Below are positions 24,796 through 37,519 of a stretch of 64,000 nt of DNA, piece by piece. The DNA is taken from the NCBI GenBank assembly GCA_022578965.1, contig MU400587.1, positions 1 through 64,000 on the forward strand. The letters are read 5' to 3'. The stretch's first letter is position 1. Each line of letters starts with the position of its first letter. Under the pieces are notes generated by a model. That model did not search any database. It had not been told where the DNA came from and saw nothing but the letters and a program-made list of their open reading frames with translations. A program made the translations under genes and the position numbers. This stretch comes from Xylaria sp. FL1777 (Eukaryota > Ascomycota > Sordariomycetes > Xylariales > Xylariaceae).

Positions 24796-26246
24796 TAATT
24801 AATTAAAGCTTAGTTTAAAAGTTAAAGCATTTATCTAGTTTTTTAACTATTAGTTATAAGCTTTTGTATTACGTAAATAAAGCAATTTTTAGCTTATAAT
24901 AAAAGCAAGCTTAAATTTTGTAACTTTAAGTGTAATATAATAAAGTGCAATATAATAAGCTTACTATTAAAAAACTTTACTAATTTTATATTATACTATT
25001 TTCTATACATATATTTTAAATGTTATAGTTTTTATTTTATGTTTTAATATAATAAAAAACATATTTTACTTTATTAAGATCTTAAGAAACACCTAAAAGG
25101 TAAAAAGTAGTTAAAGAGCATTTTATATAAGCCACTTTTTACACTACGATTTTAGGAAACACCTAGTTAAGCCACTTTTGCAACACTTAAAAAAATAGCA
25201 AAAATTATTTAGCACTAATAAATAACAGCCTTAATACGCACGCAACGTTTTTATGAAATTTTATTTTTGTAATATACTTAAGTATTTATAAAGAAGTAAA
25301 TATATTAAGTAAGCTAACACTTTATTATAACCTTAGCTAATTTTAGTGTAATAGCTATTAGTGCTACGCATAGCTAATATACTTATATAGTTATAAGCTA
25401 CCCTTTAATAACGTTCTATAAAAAATTATTTTGCGCAATATTTGCTAGCTTTATTATAATAGGATTTATTAGGTTTATACGTATTATTTTTAAGTATAAT
25501 TCTTATAGTGCTACTAAGCAACATATTTTTTGCAGTTTATCTTTAATGCTATAGTTAGCATGCTTTTTTTATATATAACTCTATAACGCAACGACTTTAT
25601 TAAAGCTTTTAATTTAATTATATAGCTAATAAACAATAGTTAAGCAACAAGAGTTATTACTGTTTGTTAATAATGTAGTTTAATCGCAAAGTTTTAAACA
25701 AATAGCTATATAAAATGCAAATCTTAAAAAAAGCTAACTTTTAAACATGGAATATTAGTACTACAGTAGCTAACTAAGTAAGAATTATAAAAGGCCATAT
25801 AAATTCTGCAAAACAAAAATCTAAATAGTACATGCCTTAAATATTATAAAAAACGCATACTATATAGTAATAAAACCATTAATTATTTTATAGCGTTATT
25901 ATTAATAAAAAGAAATAAAACTTATTTATATTAAGCATAACAAGTTATAAAAGTAGCACTTTAGCAAAACTTCGCAACTTTAACTACGTAAAAAAAACGT
26001 TTGTTTTTAATATACTTGCTAATTTATATTATAGCAAGCCAATTTTAAAACAAAGTAAAAAGGGTTAATATATAAAGAATTGTAGCATTAATATAACTTA
26101 TTATTCCGTTAATATAAGCTTACTTTAAAGAAATTATTTAGTTAAATGTTTATTTGTAGCTAATTAATAAACTATGCAATCGCACAAGCTATTATAGTAA
26201 TATAATTATTATACTTATACATTTAGCTTATTATTAAATCAACATT
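24796..26246. other. Unidentified region, slightly less mutated than average
   Basis: A direct repeat of GAAACACCTA plus AAGCCACTTTT lies at about 25088-25140 and 25157-25186. The rest contains scattered G and C but no readable frame. Confidence 0.4.
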
Positions 26247-26312
26247 TATAATAATTAACGTTTTAATAATTAACGTTTTAATAATTAATGTTTATAGTGA
26301 TTAACGTTTGCA
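26247..26312. repeat. 15-bp tandem repeat TTAATAATTAACGTT
   Basis: About four units; the last carries TATAGTGATTAACGTT. Confidence 0.8.
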
Positions 26313-26706
26313 ATAATATTTAGCAACATACTAAACAATTTAAATTAATAAAAGAAATATTTTCAAAAGTTAATAGCTTTATAAGCATTTTAAGCTCTAG
26401 CGTTTGCTAGTTTTATAGCTAAATAATACACGTGCTAAAGTAAATTGTTTTAATTCCTTAAAATACTATAGTTTTATTTATAAATGCGTTTATAAAGTTC
26501 TTACTGTCTTTAAATAGCTATTAAAGGCCTTTTTGCTAACCAAAGTATTTTTTAAACGAAAGCACGTTATACGTTAATATAATGTTTTAAAACTAACTTT
26601 GCTTAAACCATTATTTTATCCTAAGATTTATAAGGCTAAGCAGTTTATTTTTAGTATATAATAATTATAAAATAAAGGTTATTACTAAAAGTTATAGCTT
26701 GTTATA
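26313..26706. other. Unidentified AT-rich region
   Basis: Nothing recognised; stops in all frames. Confidence 0.4.
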
Positions 26707-26890
26707 AACTAATAATAAGAGCTAAAGTTAGCTAAAAGGCATTTAATTCTTTGCTAATAGTAGTAACTAAAGCTAGCTAAAAAACATTTAATTTTTTATT
26801 AATAGTAATAGCTAAAGCTAGCTAAAAAGCATTTAATTCTCTATTAATAATAAGAGCTAAAGCTAGCTAAAAGGCATTTAGTTTTTTGCT
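26707..26890. repeat. Tandem repeat of about 57 bp, 3-4 copies
   Basis: The unit contains GAGCTAAAGCTAGCTAAAAG followed by GCATTTAATTCTTTGCTAAT. Copies differ mainly by transitions. Confidence 0.8.
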
Positions 26891-27285
26891 AGCATTACTT
26901 TAATTATTACGGAATGCTTTAATAATAACAAGTTAAAACTATAACCTATTATTGGCTTATACTAAAGGCTTAGTTAGCAAAGGTTAAATCTATGTTTTTA
27001 TATTAAGTATTTTTACTTTAACAACAAATGTTAATATTATTCCAGGTTTTTTTTATTAATGTTTTACTTATATATATTGTTTAAAGTTTTAAGCTTGCTT
27101 AAAAACCTAATTATATAGCATACTATTAATTAATAAAGTACATTAATAGCTTTAATCTTTTAGTATTAACTTTTAGCTAGTTATAAACTAGTTATTTTGC
27201 TTGTTTATAATAGAAATCAAAGGTAAAAACTAATTGTAATACTAAAAGTAATCATAATAGTGGTAAATAAGTTTAATAATAAGCT

Positions 27286-27640
27286 AAAGCTTTTTAGTTT
27301 AATGAAACAATTATTAAGCAATTATTAAAGCACTTATTATTAAGCCACGCTATTATTAAAACACACTGTTATTAAAGTACACCGTTATTAAAGGTGCTTT
27401 AATAATAGTGTACCTTAATAATAATGTGTTTTAATAATAAGTACCTTAATAATAAATATCTTAATAATAAAGTGCTCATTAATTATTAAGGCACCTTATT
27501 ATTAAGGCATGCTATTATTAAAGCACACTTTTATTAAAGCGCTTTATTATTAAAACACTTATTATTAAAACATTCATTATTAAGGCGCTTTATTATTAAG
27601 GCACCTTATTAAAAAACGCTGTTATTAATAGCTAAAACAG
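27286..27640. repeat. Palindromic array of ATTATTAAAGCAC units
   Basis: Units of about 17-19 bp (ATTATTAAAGCACACTGTT) run forward to about 27388, reverse to TTTAATAATAGTGTACC until about 27480, then turn forward again to about 27615. The centre at about 27372-27405 is a near-perfect palindrome (GTACACCGTTATTAAAGG and its inverse). Such a structure could extrude hairpins. No coding content. Confidence 0.8.
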
Positions 27641-29362
27641 CATTTAAGTGTAATATTAGCTATATAACTATATATAAATATTATGTATAAATAACCTTAA
27701 GCATATTATATAATATAATAAAACTAAACAATATGTTTTTATATATAATGGGATTAAACCTTATGTAATAACATTTACTTTTTACACTTTTATAACCTTA
27801 TAACATTTTATCTCCGGGATTATTTCTATTATTATTTTTAAACTACATAATACCTTAGTTTACGCATATATAGCCTAATTAACTGTTATAATATATAAGC
27901 TAAAGGGTTAATAAACATTATATAACTACTAACTAATTAGCTTGCTTTTTTAGCTAACTAATTAGTTTGTTTTCACACCTTTAATTAGCTTGCTTTTTAA
28001 CTAATTAGCTTGCTTTTTAATTAATTAGCGCGTTTTTAAACCATTAGCTCGTTTTTAAACTATGCTAAACAAATACAGCATTTTATTAAAATATATATGC
28101 AGTATACCTTTTATAACTAGCAGTAGCTATATTTTTAAACGTTTTTAAAAAAACACTTTATATTTACTTTATTATATATTATAATAAAACTAATTCACTT
28201 TTGTTTTAGCTAATCCTTAACTAATTTTCTGTTTAATAAATATTAAATATTATTAACTATTATATATACGTTTATAAAAAACAAGGTAAGCAACTAAAAC
28301 AAAAAAAAAACTATATAAGTACTTAAGTAGTTAAATATAACTTTATGTTATAAAAAAACTAAAAGGTTATTTAGCTTAGCTACTTAGTATAACTTAGAAG
28401 CTTTTTTATAACACTAAGTACTTAAGCATTTAGCTTAGCTTGCTAAATGTTTTATAGTATAGTACACTATATGTTATAGTTTAATAACAACAGAATTTAT
28501 AGCGTGTATAATAAGATTTTAAAACAACATATAAGTAAAACTATAAAGCTACAACGTTTATAATTAAGTATATTTACAGCTAAGCATTAAAGATAATATA
28601 ATAGCACTAAAAAAGCAAAGTACCTAAGTATTTAATTTTGCCCTAATGAGTTTTATTAACTAAATATAAAAAAAAGTGTACTATAAATAACTTACCTAGG
28701 TAAATATATAATATTCCGGCTTTTTTTTTAGCATTTATTTATTTTACCTATTAATACGTTTATCTTTAAGTATACCGTAAAATTAATTGCGCTATAATTT
28801 ATTATATATATTTTAAACCCCCTTAATGTATATATATTTTAAATAAACATACTATTATTAATACTAACAAAGTTTATAAATAATCTATAAAAAACCTCTT
28901 TTTTTAGTCTTTGCTAAGATTTAGTTTCACTTATAATACAAGCAACTAAAATTAGCTTAGCTTGCTAGTATAAAAGCATAACTACAAACAGTTAAAACGT
29001 AGCGCTTAAATAAGTTATTTATTACTATATATAAAACAAATCGCAACAAATAATATTATTTTATTATACTTCTTAAGATTAAAAACAGTTTATACTTTAA
29101 GCTTAACTAGCTTATAAAGCAAGAAATCATTACTATAAAGCTTACTTAAAGTAAACATTAAATTATATAGCTAAACTAAACTATTACTTAAACATAAAAT
29201 AATTAAAACAATAATAAAACAAAGGCAAACGTAATAGCTATAATATAAGCTAAAAGTATTTTTAAAGCACAGCTAAATAACCTTAATAATGTTTATAAAA
29301 AAATTAAGCCTTATGTTTTGCAAGGTTAAAGTAAGATTAAATAGTAACTAAGTACACTAAAC
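27641..29362. other. AT-rich region with a short TTAATTAGCTTGCTTTTTAAC array
   Basis: About 27935-28055 holds five or six copies of TAATTAGCTTGCTTTTTAAC. The remainder shows no gene. Confidence 0.6.
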
Positions 29363-29880
29363 CTTTATTCTCCCCTTGTTTTAATAAAAAACAACAATGT
29401 TTACAAGAAAGCTAAATTATATATTCCGCAAAAAAGTAACAGTTAAAAACCTAATACACCTTTATTTCTTTGCTTACCGGATTATCCCATTTAAGCTTCC
29501 TATTAAAACTAGGACTTATTTACTAAAGGTAAAAGTTATAAAGACCTTTTTACTAAAGAAAACAAAAGCTATAAAAATAATAACCCTTAAGGTAAAATCA
29601 AGTAGCAACTTTATACACTAAAAAGCCTTTATTTTTCCCCTATTTTAATAAAGAACAACAATGTTTATAAAGAAGCTAAATTGAATATTCTGCAAAATAA
29701 CAAATAATAACTTAATACACCTTTATTTTGCTTACTAAATTATCTTATTTAAGCTTCTTATTATTAAGACTAGGATTTATTTACTAAAGGAGACAGTTAT
29801 AATAATAATAACCCTTTTACTAAAAAAAACAAGGGTTATAAAAATAATGACCCTTTCACTAAAAAAAACAAAGGTTATAA
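29363..29880 (+). repeat. 260-bp tandem duplication, first copy with an open 74-codon frame
   Basis: Copies at about 29363-29624 and 29627-29880 both contain AACAACAATGTTTA, AGAAGCTAAATT and ACACCTTTATTT. In the first copy an ATG at 29397 opens 74 Lys- and Ile-rich codons (MFTRKLNYIF...); in the second copy the corresponding frame is broken. The second copy ends in three repeats of AAAACAAGGGTTATAAAAAT. No known domain. The first frame could be a gene fragment or chance; I favour chance. Confidence 0.6.
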
Positions 29881-32060
29881 TAATAATAACCTCATTAAGC
29901 AATTTAACAAAGCTTTTTTTTTTCAAAGAGCTAAAGGTTAAAAGCAAGCTATTAATAGCATATCTTTAAATAAACCTCTAGATCTTAACTTTAGCCCCTT
30001 AACATTTATTGCATTTTCTTTATTTAACTTGCTTAATTTATATAGCTTTCACTAGTTTTTAAGTATTACGCCTTAAATCCAAATATTTTTAAACAATAGC
30101 TTTAAGCAGTTTTCCTTGTTCTATGTTTTTTATAAGCTTCGTTTAATGTTTAGCTAGTAAAGTGATAGCTAAAAGCCTCGTTAAATATTTAGCTAGCAAA
30201 ATAATAGCAGTGATAATAAAACTACTAAAGCTAACTAAGCTAACTTTTATTGCTTATTATTTGTTTTAGCTACAACTAATTTTTTATGTTAACTTTTAGC
30301 GCTTTTACTATATAAACTAAGACTTAGTAGCTTTATTTAGTTGCAACAATAAAAATGTAGCTTAAATACACAATCACTAAAAATAAACAGCATTTTAAGT
30401 AGCACTAATATAAAACTAAAAACTAGTGTATTACAAATAATTTCAAAGCTTTAATAATAATACAAGCTATTTATAGCTTAAATTAATCTAGAAATAGCTT
30501 AAGATGTAATAAATAAGCAGATTTTCTAAAGATTAGTTATATTATAACTAGCTTAAAAAAGTGCAAACTATACAGAAGTTTTTGCTGCAAGTTATTAAAA
30601 ATAAAAAACAATAAACCATTGTTAAATAAATGTTTTAAACAAAAACTCTTTATTTTTAATTAAGCATAGCTTTATTATTTATTAAGCATAGCTTTATTGC
30701 TTAATTATTTATAATATATACTTAGTATATAAACTATAAATTCTTTGCATATTTTTACTACACATATATTTTTATTTAACACTATATATATATTCTCACT
30801 TAATATATATTCTTATTTAATGCTATATTTATATTTTTACTTATTGCTATATATATATTCCCACTTTAATATAACACATATAATGCAACTATTACTACGC
30901 TTTATACGCAAAGTACACCTCTTTATATTAAGAATTATAGTTATATTATATTATTTGTTTGTTTTGTTAGTTTTTAATAATAAGTTAACACTTTTGTTTT
31001 ATTAGCAGTATATTAATATTAAACAAACATTTACTTTAGCTGCTTTTACTGCAATATTAAAATTACAAAAAGCAACCTAAACGCTAACATTTACTTTTAC
31101 TTAAATGTTTTTTAGTTTGCTACTTTTATTAAAATATTGTTTGCTTATTAAGATATATATTAACAACTTATAAAAAAGTCCGCATTTAAAGCAAAACTAA
31201 GCTTTTTTAGTACAGTTATGCAAGCTCTTTAGTTTTTCTGTTTTAAGAACAAGTATAACAAAATACTTAAAAATAAAAAGTTGTTTTTTAACCTTTAATA
31301 TTTTACCTGCTGCTAAAAATAAAATAACTATAAAAGTATTACATAATATTTACTAGTGCATAAAGCACTTAATACATAATATATTTACTAGTGTATATTT
31401 TATTTTTATAGCTATTTATAAATATATACTTTAGTTAATTACTTAATAAAAAACAGCTATTGTGCTATTTTAAATATGCGTTATTTTATTATTACTACTT
31501 ACTACTTAAGTATTTACTTTTTTTTTTTTTATTTTTCTTTTTTTCTTTTATTTTACTACCTGCAAAAAATAGCAAAACTTAGCTACTATAACGTTTTATA
31601 AACTTATTTACTTTTATTAACTATTTTTATTGCTAATATGCGGACTTTATAGTTTATGCGGTTAATTAATAAGAGCAGCTCTAGCTCTAGCTTTAGCTTT
31701 TTACTTAGATCGACCTCTAAAAATAAAAATACTTTTAAACAAAAAAAAACGCCGACTTTTTAGCTAACTTTTCCAAAAATACTAACTCTTTAGCTAACTC
31801 TTTAGCTAACTTTTCTAAAAACACTAATTCTTTAAAAGCTAAATACCCTTAAGAAAATATATACTCTTAAGAAACTACATATTTCCAAGGAAACATATGC
31901 TTTTAAGAATACTGCTTTTATTACTTTTTTTACTCCTCTTAAGATTATTAGCATGTTAAAAAACAGAAAAATGTGTTTTTTGTCCATTAAAAAAGTCATA
32001 AATATACTTAACAAAACAAACAACCTAACTAAAACTATTATAAATATATTCTAAAAAGTA
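29881..32060. other. AT-rich region with short tandem repeats, no gene
   Basis: A 38-bp duplication (CGTTTAATGTTTAGCTAG) lies at about 30140-30210. A TATATATTCTCACTTAA-type array at about 30765-30870 creates a spurious 86-codon Leu/Tyr-rich frame (30745-31005). A pyrimidine run is at 31510-31550, and TCTTTAGCTAAC repeats are at about 31755-31830. Confidence 0.6.
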
Positions 32061-33900
32061 GTACGCTATTAAAACAGCATTAAAGATTTTTAAATATAAG
32101 TATTTTACTTATAAAACCTAGCTTTAAACAAAAAGCTATAAAAAAAAAAGTATAATACCTTTAAACAATAAGTAAAAAAGTTATATAACAAAATATATAA
32201 AAATATCGCAAATAAAAAACAAAAAATTAAGAACTAAAAAGCAAAAGCAGTTAAATTTTTAATTATGCTAAGCGTTTTAAGCTTGCAGTTTTAACATTTA
32301 ATTAAATTAAAATCTTGCAACTTTTTTAATAAACTTTAAAACTAAATAACATAAAACAATATAAACTACTTATTTATTATAGCATTATTAAATATATAAA
32401 CATATTATTAAATTGCACTAAGCGCTACTAAAAAGCAAAATATTTAAAAAACCCTTAGTATACAAACAATTAATATAAAAAGCTTTAATAATATTATTTA
32501 TTGCAAGCTAACTAAAAAAAAAATAAAAGCAGCTTAAATAATAGTTAGCTTATATAAATTTTTAATAAGCAAACTATTTATATTAAAGCTAATAAAAAAC
32601 AAAAAATTTAATAAAGCTATTAAATTATTTAAAATAAGCAAACAAGTAGCTAAACAGTAGTTTTCTTTTATTAAAGCTAACTTATTTAAAGTTAAAAACA
32701 GCAATAATGCAACATTTTAAAAAAAGCCTATATTTATAAAGCTTAATACATTTAAATTTATAACTAAGTGTTTTTGCAAAGCTATTGTTTTATTAAACCT
32801 AAAGGCAGCCCTTAATAAAATACACTAGTTAGCAAAATACAACGTTTTAAAGCCCTTTTTAAATATAATAGCAAAAGTAAAAAAAGTAATATATATATAT
32901 TATTACTAAATTTAGCTAATATATAGCCTTAGCATAAAACAATTAAAGCATAAGTTAAATTTTAATTACTTAATTAAAAAAATAATTAATTGTATATATA
33001 AACTAAAAATATAAGTAAACAAAAAGCTTAATATAAAAAAGGATTTTTTTAATATAAAAAAAAGCCTGGTTTTTTCTTAAAACAATTTTAGCTTAATTAA
33101 GGTTTTTAAGCGCAAAGCTTTAAACTAGCTAGCAAACAATAATGCAAAATAGTAAAAATATATATATACTTAAGAAACAAAATAATTAAAAGCTATAAAT
33201 AACATAACTGCAATATTAAATACATTATTAGCTTAGCTTTATAATAGCTTTAAAATGCCCTTTGTTTTTAAAGCTCTTTAAGTAAACCTAAATAATAACC
33301 TTTAATCTTTAAACAAAGTTATATATATCTAAAAAGTTGGCCTAGTTTTTTTAACTATTATGCAAAATATATTTAACCTAATAATTAATTAAGTAGCTAT
33401 TTTGTTTTGCTTAAATTTAAAGCTTACGTTATAATATATTAAAACTAAAGTTATAAATATTTATAATGCTAAGCTTTTTTTGCTTAGCATATATAACTAA
33501 CATTAAGTTATTTAAATTTAAAATAAGTATATTTTGCCTTTAAAACTGCTTTTTTAATAAGCTAATTATAGCACGCATATTATACAAAAAGCTTTAGCTA
33601 CTAGTTTAATACTGCTTAAACCTAACATTTAAAAAAGCTTTAATAGCTGCATTAATAGCTACATAATTTTAATATAAGCTAATTTGCTTAATATTATAGC
33701 TTATATGCTATTTAGTTTAATTAACTAAGTTATTTAAATTAGCTATTAATAATAGCTTTATAACTAATTCTAAAAATCAAAAATTTTTTAAAAGCTTAAT
33801 AATAATTTTTGTTTGCTTATATTTTAAAAAAAGCTTTTTATAAAATAAAAACTTTAAGTTTAACCCCTTTTTTAAGTTTAACTTTATTTTTAAGTTAAAC
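32061..33900. other. Decayed region, possibly an old DNA transposon
   Basis: On the + strand around 32235-32340 a frame reads ELKSKSS, then NYAKRF and similar, and around 32420-32480 TKRYxKAKYLKNP. These faintly resemble the DNA-binding N terminus of fungal pogo/Fot1 transposases. No inverted ends or target duplication were found, so I do not assign it. Confidence 0.2.
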
Positions 33901-33979
33901 TTTAACTTGCATTACTTAACTAGTTTCCTTTATATGCTTTTATATTAAAACTTAATATGCTAATTAAAATATTCTTTTT

Positions 33980-34770
33980 ATATAAAGGTTTTATTACACT
34001 TATTGCAGCAATATAAGCGTTCCTTAAAGTATATAACGCAAATATGCTAATTAAGATCTTGCTTTTTTATAAAGGTTAAATTATACTTATTGCAGCAATA
34101 TAAACGTTTCTTAAAGTATATAGCTTAAATATACTAATTAAGATATTACTTTTTTATAAAGCTTAAATTACACTTATTGCAGCAATATAAGCGTTCCTTA
34201 AAGTATATAACACAATTATGCTAATTAAAATATTCCTTTTATGCAAAGGTTAAATTATACTTATTGCAGCAATATAAACGTTTTTTAAGGTATATAACAC
34301 AATTATACTAATTAAGATATATCTTTTATAAAAAGGTTAAGTTATATTTATTGTAGCAATACGGGCGTTTTTTAAGGTATATAATGCAAATATGCCGATT
34401 AAAATCTTGCTTTCTTATAAAGGTTAAATTACACTTATTGTAGCAATATAAGCGTTCCTTAAAGTATATAGCACAAATATGCCAATTAAAACCTTTTTTT
34501 TTTGCAAAAGTTAAGTTACACTTATTGCAGCAATGCAAGCATTCCTTAAAGTATATAACGCAATTATGCTTATTAAAATCTTCTTTGCATATAAAAGTTA
34601 AGTTACATTTATTACAGCTATACAAGCGTTCTTTAAAGTATATAGCGCAATTATACTAATTAAAACTTCCTTTTTTTATAAAGGTTAAATTATATTTATT
34701 ATAGCAATATAAGCATTCTTTAAAGTATATAGCATAAATATATTAATTATAATATAATTTGCTTATAAAA
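33980..34770 (-). pseudogene. Tandem zinc-finger (C2HC-type) repeat gene, degenerate
   Basis: Nine copies of an 87-bp unit (29 codons) run on the minus strand; the AGCAATATAAGC landmark recurs exactly every 87 bp from 34001 to 34697. Each unit encodes YCCNKCNLTF, about ten residues, then FNxHNCAIYFKER, giving Cys-x2-Cys-x12-His-x-Cys. This recalls a C2H2 DNA-binding finger with an altered last ligand spacing. The longest intact frame (34326-34625) covers just over three units. Other units break where CGG/CAG/TGG-type codons have become TAG, as RIP would do. The start and flanking exons are not recognisable. It could be a zinc-finger gene, or part of a mobile element. No neighbouring genes. 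Confidence 0.65.
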
Positions 34771-36240
34771 TAGTACTTTTATATATATAAGTTGCAATTT
34801 TTAAATAAGCATAAAAAACTATTTTAATAATTTTTAATTCTATTATTATTTAAATAGTTATATTACTTATAAAAGCAATAAGTTTTGCTTAAAAAAAACT
34901 TATTTAAGCATTTTTAGCAATTATACATACTGCTTAAAAAATAATAGTTATATTTATAACGTATAAGCGCGCTTACTAAAAACTAAAACGTGCTATACTT
35001 TAAACATAAAAAATTATAGCTACTATTTTTAATTTATAGCTTAACTAAAAACAAAGCACTTTTTGCAAACATTAACTAAAAACATTTTATATTTTGTAGC
35101 CTTAAATAAATACCTTAAACTTTATTGCTTATAGTATTACAAAACGTAGCAAGTAAGCTATTTTATAAAATTAACTATAATATTACATTTATATTTATTA
35201 TAACATAAAAATTAAACGTTTTTTACGCATAATTAGCAGCAATAGTAATAAACTTTATAGTTAAATAATCTTTATTTTAGCTTAAAACAAAATTAAAGTT
35301 ATAATTGTTTAAAGTACTTTAGTATTTTGTTTTTATTGTAATACTATACTACGGACATTTTTTTATAGTTGCCTTTATTAAGTAATAAACAAAAAAAACT
35401 ATTAAAAGGCTTATTAAATTAAAGCTTAGCTTAAACTTAAGTTCTTTAAAATTTAAAAAATAGTTTTTTTTTAAGTTTTATAGCTTATAACATAATTAAT
35501 AAACAATTTTAAATAAAAACTACTTAAGCGTTAAGTTTTTTTTGTTAATATCCAAGTTTATTATATTTTAGTTATATTGCTTTAATATATTAAGTTGCTA
35601 TTTTGCTTACTATAAAGTAGTATCACTGTTTTAAAATATCTTTTAAATAAAAAAAACGCTTTAAGTATAAAATAAATAAAAGATTTTTTTTTAAACTAAT
35701 TAATTAATAAAATAATAAAATAATTATTAAACTTTTATTAATTAATACTATATTTTGCAGCAATTTAAATTAAAGTGCTATATATATAGTTATAAAAACG
35801 TTAGTTAAACTAGCAATATTTTAACTAGCAAAAATAATACTAGTAAACTATAAGCTACTTAAACAAAAATTTACTTAGTAAATATAAGTCTTGTTATAAC
35901 AATAGCTTTTTAATAAAGTTTAAATGCATGCTAGTTTATAATATATTAAAAAGTTTCTTAAAACGTTTATTGCTATTATTAATAATTTTTTTAAACTAAT
36001 AAAGCTGCTATTTATAAATTAACCTTATACTAAAAATTAAATAAATTATACTACAGTTTATAAAAGCATTAAACAAGTACTTAAGCTTAGGTTTTTTAGT
36101 TTTAAAGTTTTTTTTGTTATAATAAATATACAACCATTGTTTTAATAGCAGCAAAACAACTAAAGCCATGCATTGTTTTATAAAGTTTATACTAATAAAC
36201 GTTATAAATAAATTATTAGCTATATAGTTTACTAATATTG
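34771..36240. other. Unidentified AT-rich region
   Basis: No gene or element recognised; stops in all frames. Confidence 0.4.
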
Positions 36241-36303
36241 CATAGTTATTATTATTATTATTATTATTGTTATTATTATTGTTATTATTATTATTATTAT
36301 TAA
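36241..36303. repeat. (TTA)n microsatellite
   Basis: About 20 trinucleotides of TTA/TTG. Confidence 0.9.
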
Positions 36304-36700
36304 TAAAGAGTTTTATATAATTATATGCTACATTTAAAAAAAAGCTAAAAAGGCCAAGGTTAAACTATAATTAAAGCTTTATTTAATCATAAAATCCAGT
36401 AAATATATCTTTATTTTCAGATTTTTTAAAAGAATTAAGCATATCTTTAGTTGTTTTGCTAACATATTATTTAAATGCTTTTTTATTAGCATAAAACAAC
36501 TAGCTTAGCTTTTTAAAGTATTTTTTGCATTTCTTTAACATTTCTTCTTAAACCATTTTATATATTATAGCCCTAAGGATAACCCTAGGTATTTACGTTA
36601 CATAAACAAGGTTTAAAAAAGCTACTCTTTTTGCCACTTAAAAATAACCTTAGCTGTTTTAAGTTTAGTTGCCCTTTTTACAAATAATAGTACTATTGTT

Positions 36701-37198
36701 TTATTTAGCTTTATTAACGTTAATTAGCTTATAGTTAAAAGCAAAAGCTTTGTTTAAATCTAAGGTTTTAACATTATAATAATAACTATAATTAGTATTA
36801 CATTTTTTAGCATTAACTAGCTTATAATTAAAAGCAAAAACTTTATACTTAAGCTTTAAATCTAGAGTTTTAACATTATTATAATAACTATAATTAGTAT
36901 TATGCTCTTTAGCATTAATTAACTTATAGTTAAAAGCAAAAGCTTTGTTTAAATCTGAAGTCCTAACATTATTATAATAACTATAATTAGTGTTATATTC
37001 TTTAGTATACTTATACTTAAATCCCTTTAAATCTAAAGTCCTAACATTATTATAATAACTATAATTAGGGTTATATTCCTTAGCATACTTTTTCTTAGAT
37101 TTCTTTAAGTTCAGAGTTTTAATATTATTATAGTTATTATAATTAAGTTTATTGTTGTTTTTAATAAGCTGTTTTAGTTCATTTTTAGCAGCAGGCAT
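36701..37198 (-). CDS. Repeat-containing hypothetical protein, 165 codons
   Basis: An ATG-initiated frame (MPAAKNELKQLIKNN...) made mostly of five imperfect repeats built on NYSYYNNVRTLDL followed by a variable FAFNYKLINAKE-type linker. Repeat spacing varies (about 23, 26, 31 and 34 residues), yet every length change keeps the frame, which argues for past or present coding selection. In DNA this rich in TAA, an open run of 165 codons is unlikely by chance, although tandem structure lowers that force. The protein is Asn-, Tyr- and Lys-rich, with no signal peptide, membrane segment or domain that I recognise. It stands alone; the nearest features are microsatellites. The function is unknown. 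It may be a young repeat gene in a RIP compartment or a chance frame in a minisatellite. Confidence 0.45.
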   Translation of the reverse strand: MPAAKNELKQLIKNNNKLNYNNYNNIKTLNLKKSKKKYAKEYNPNYSYYNNVRTLDLKGFKYKYTKEYNTNYSYYNNVRTSDLNKAFAFNYKLINAKEHNTNYSYYNNVKTLDLKLKYKVFAFNYKLVNAKKCNTNYSYYYNVKTLDLNKAFAFNYKLINVNKAK

Positions 37199-37519
37199 AT
37201 TTTAGTTTCCTATTTTTTAGTAAGCTAAATATATATAGCTAAATAAATAAAAGCGTCATTAAGGTTAAAAGAAAAAAAAAAAAAAGTATTGCTTTATTAA
37301 TGTATAATAGCAAAGTAAAATGCTAAAAACAGCAAGGCTTTAATAAAATATTAGCTTTATTACTTTATAACAATTTAAATAATTACTTTACTTAGAAAAA
37401 GTGGGCAAAATTAATTATAAAATATCTTTTGCAGCAAGTTTAACACTATTACTTAATAAATAGCTAAAATGTTAAATATAATAAATAAAAGGTTAAAGCT
37501 ATTTAACTTACTTAATAAA
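37199..37519. other. Short region upstream of the repeat ORF
   Basis: An A-rich run is at 37269-37287. No promoter that I can support in DNA of this composition. Confidence 0.3.

Noticed and set aside
30745..31005. 86-codon Tyr/Leu-rich frame
   Set aside because: Generated by a TATATATTCTCACTT-type tandem repeat.
31832..32023. 63-codon minus-strand frame
   Set aside because: Short, hydrophobic, no motif, partly overlapping short tandem repeats.
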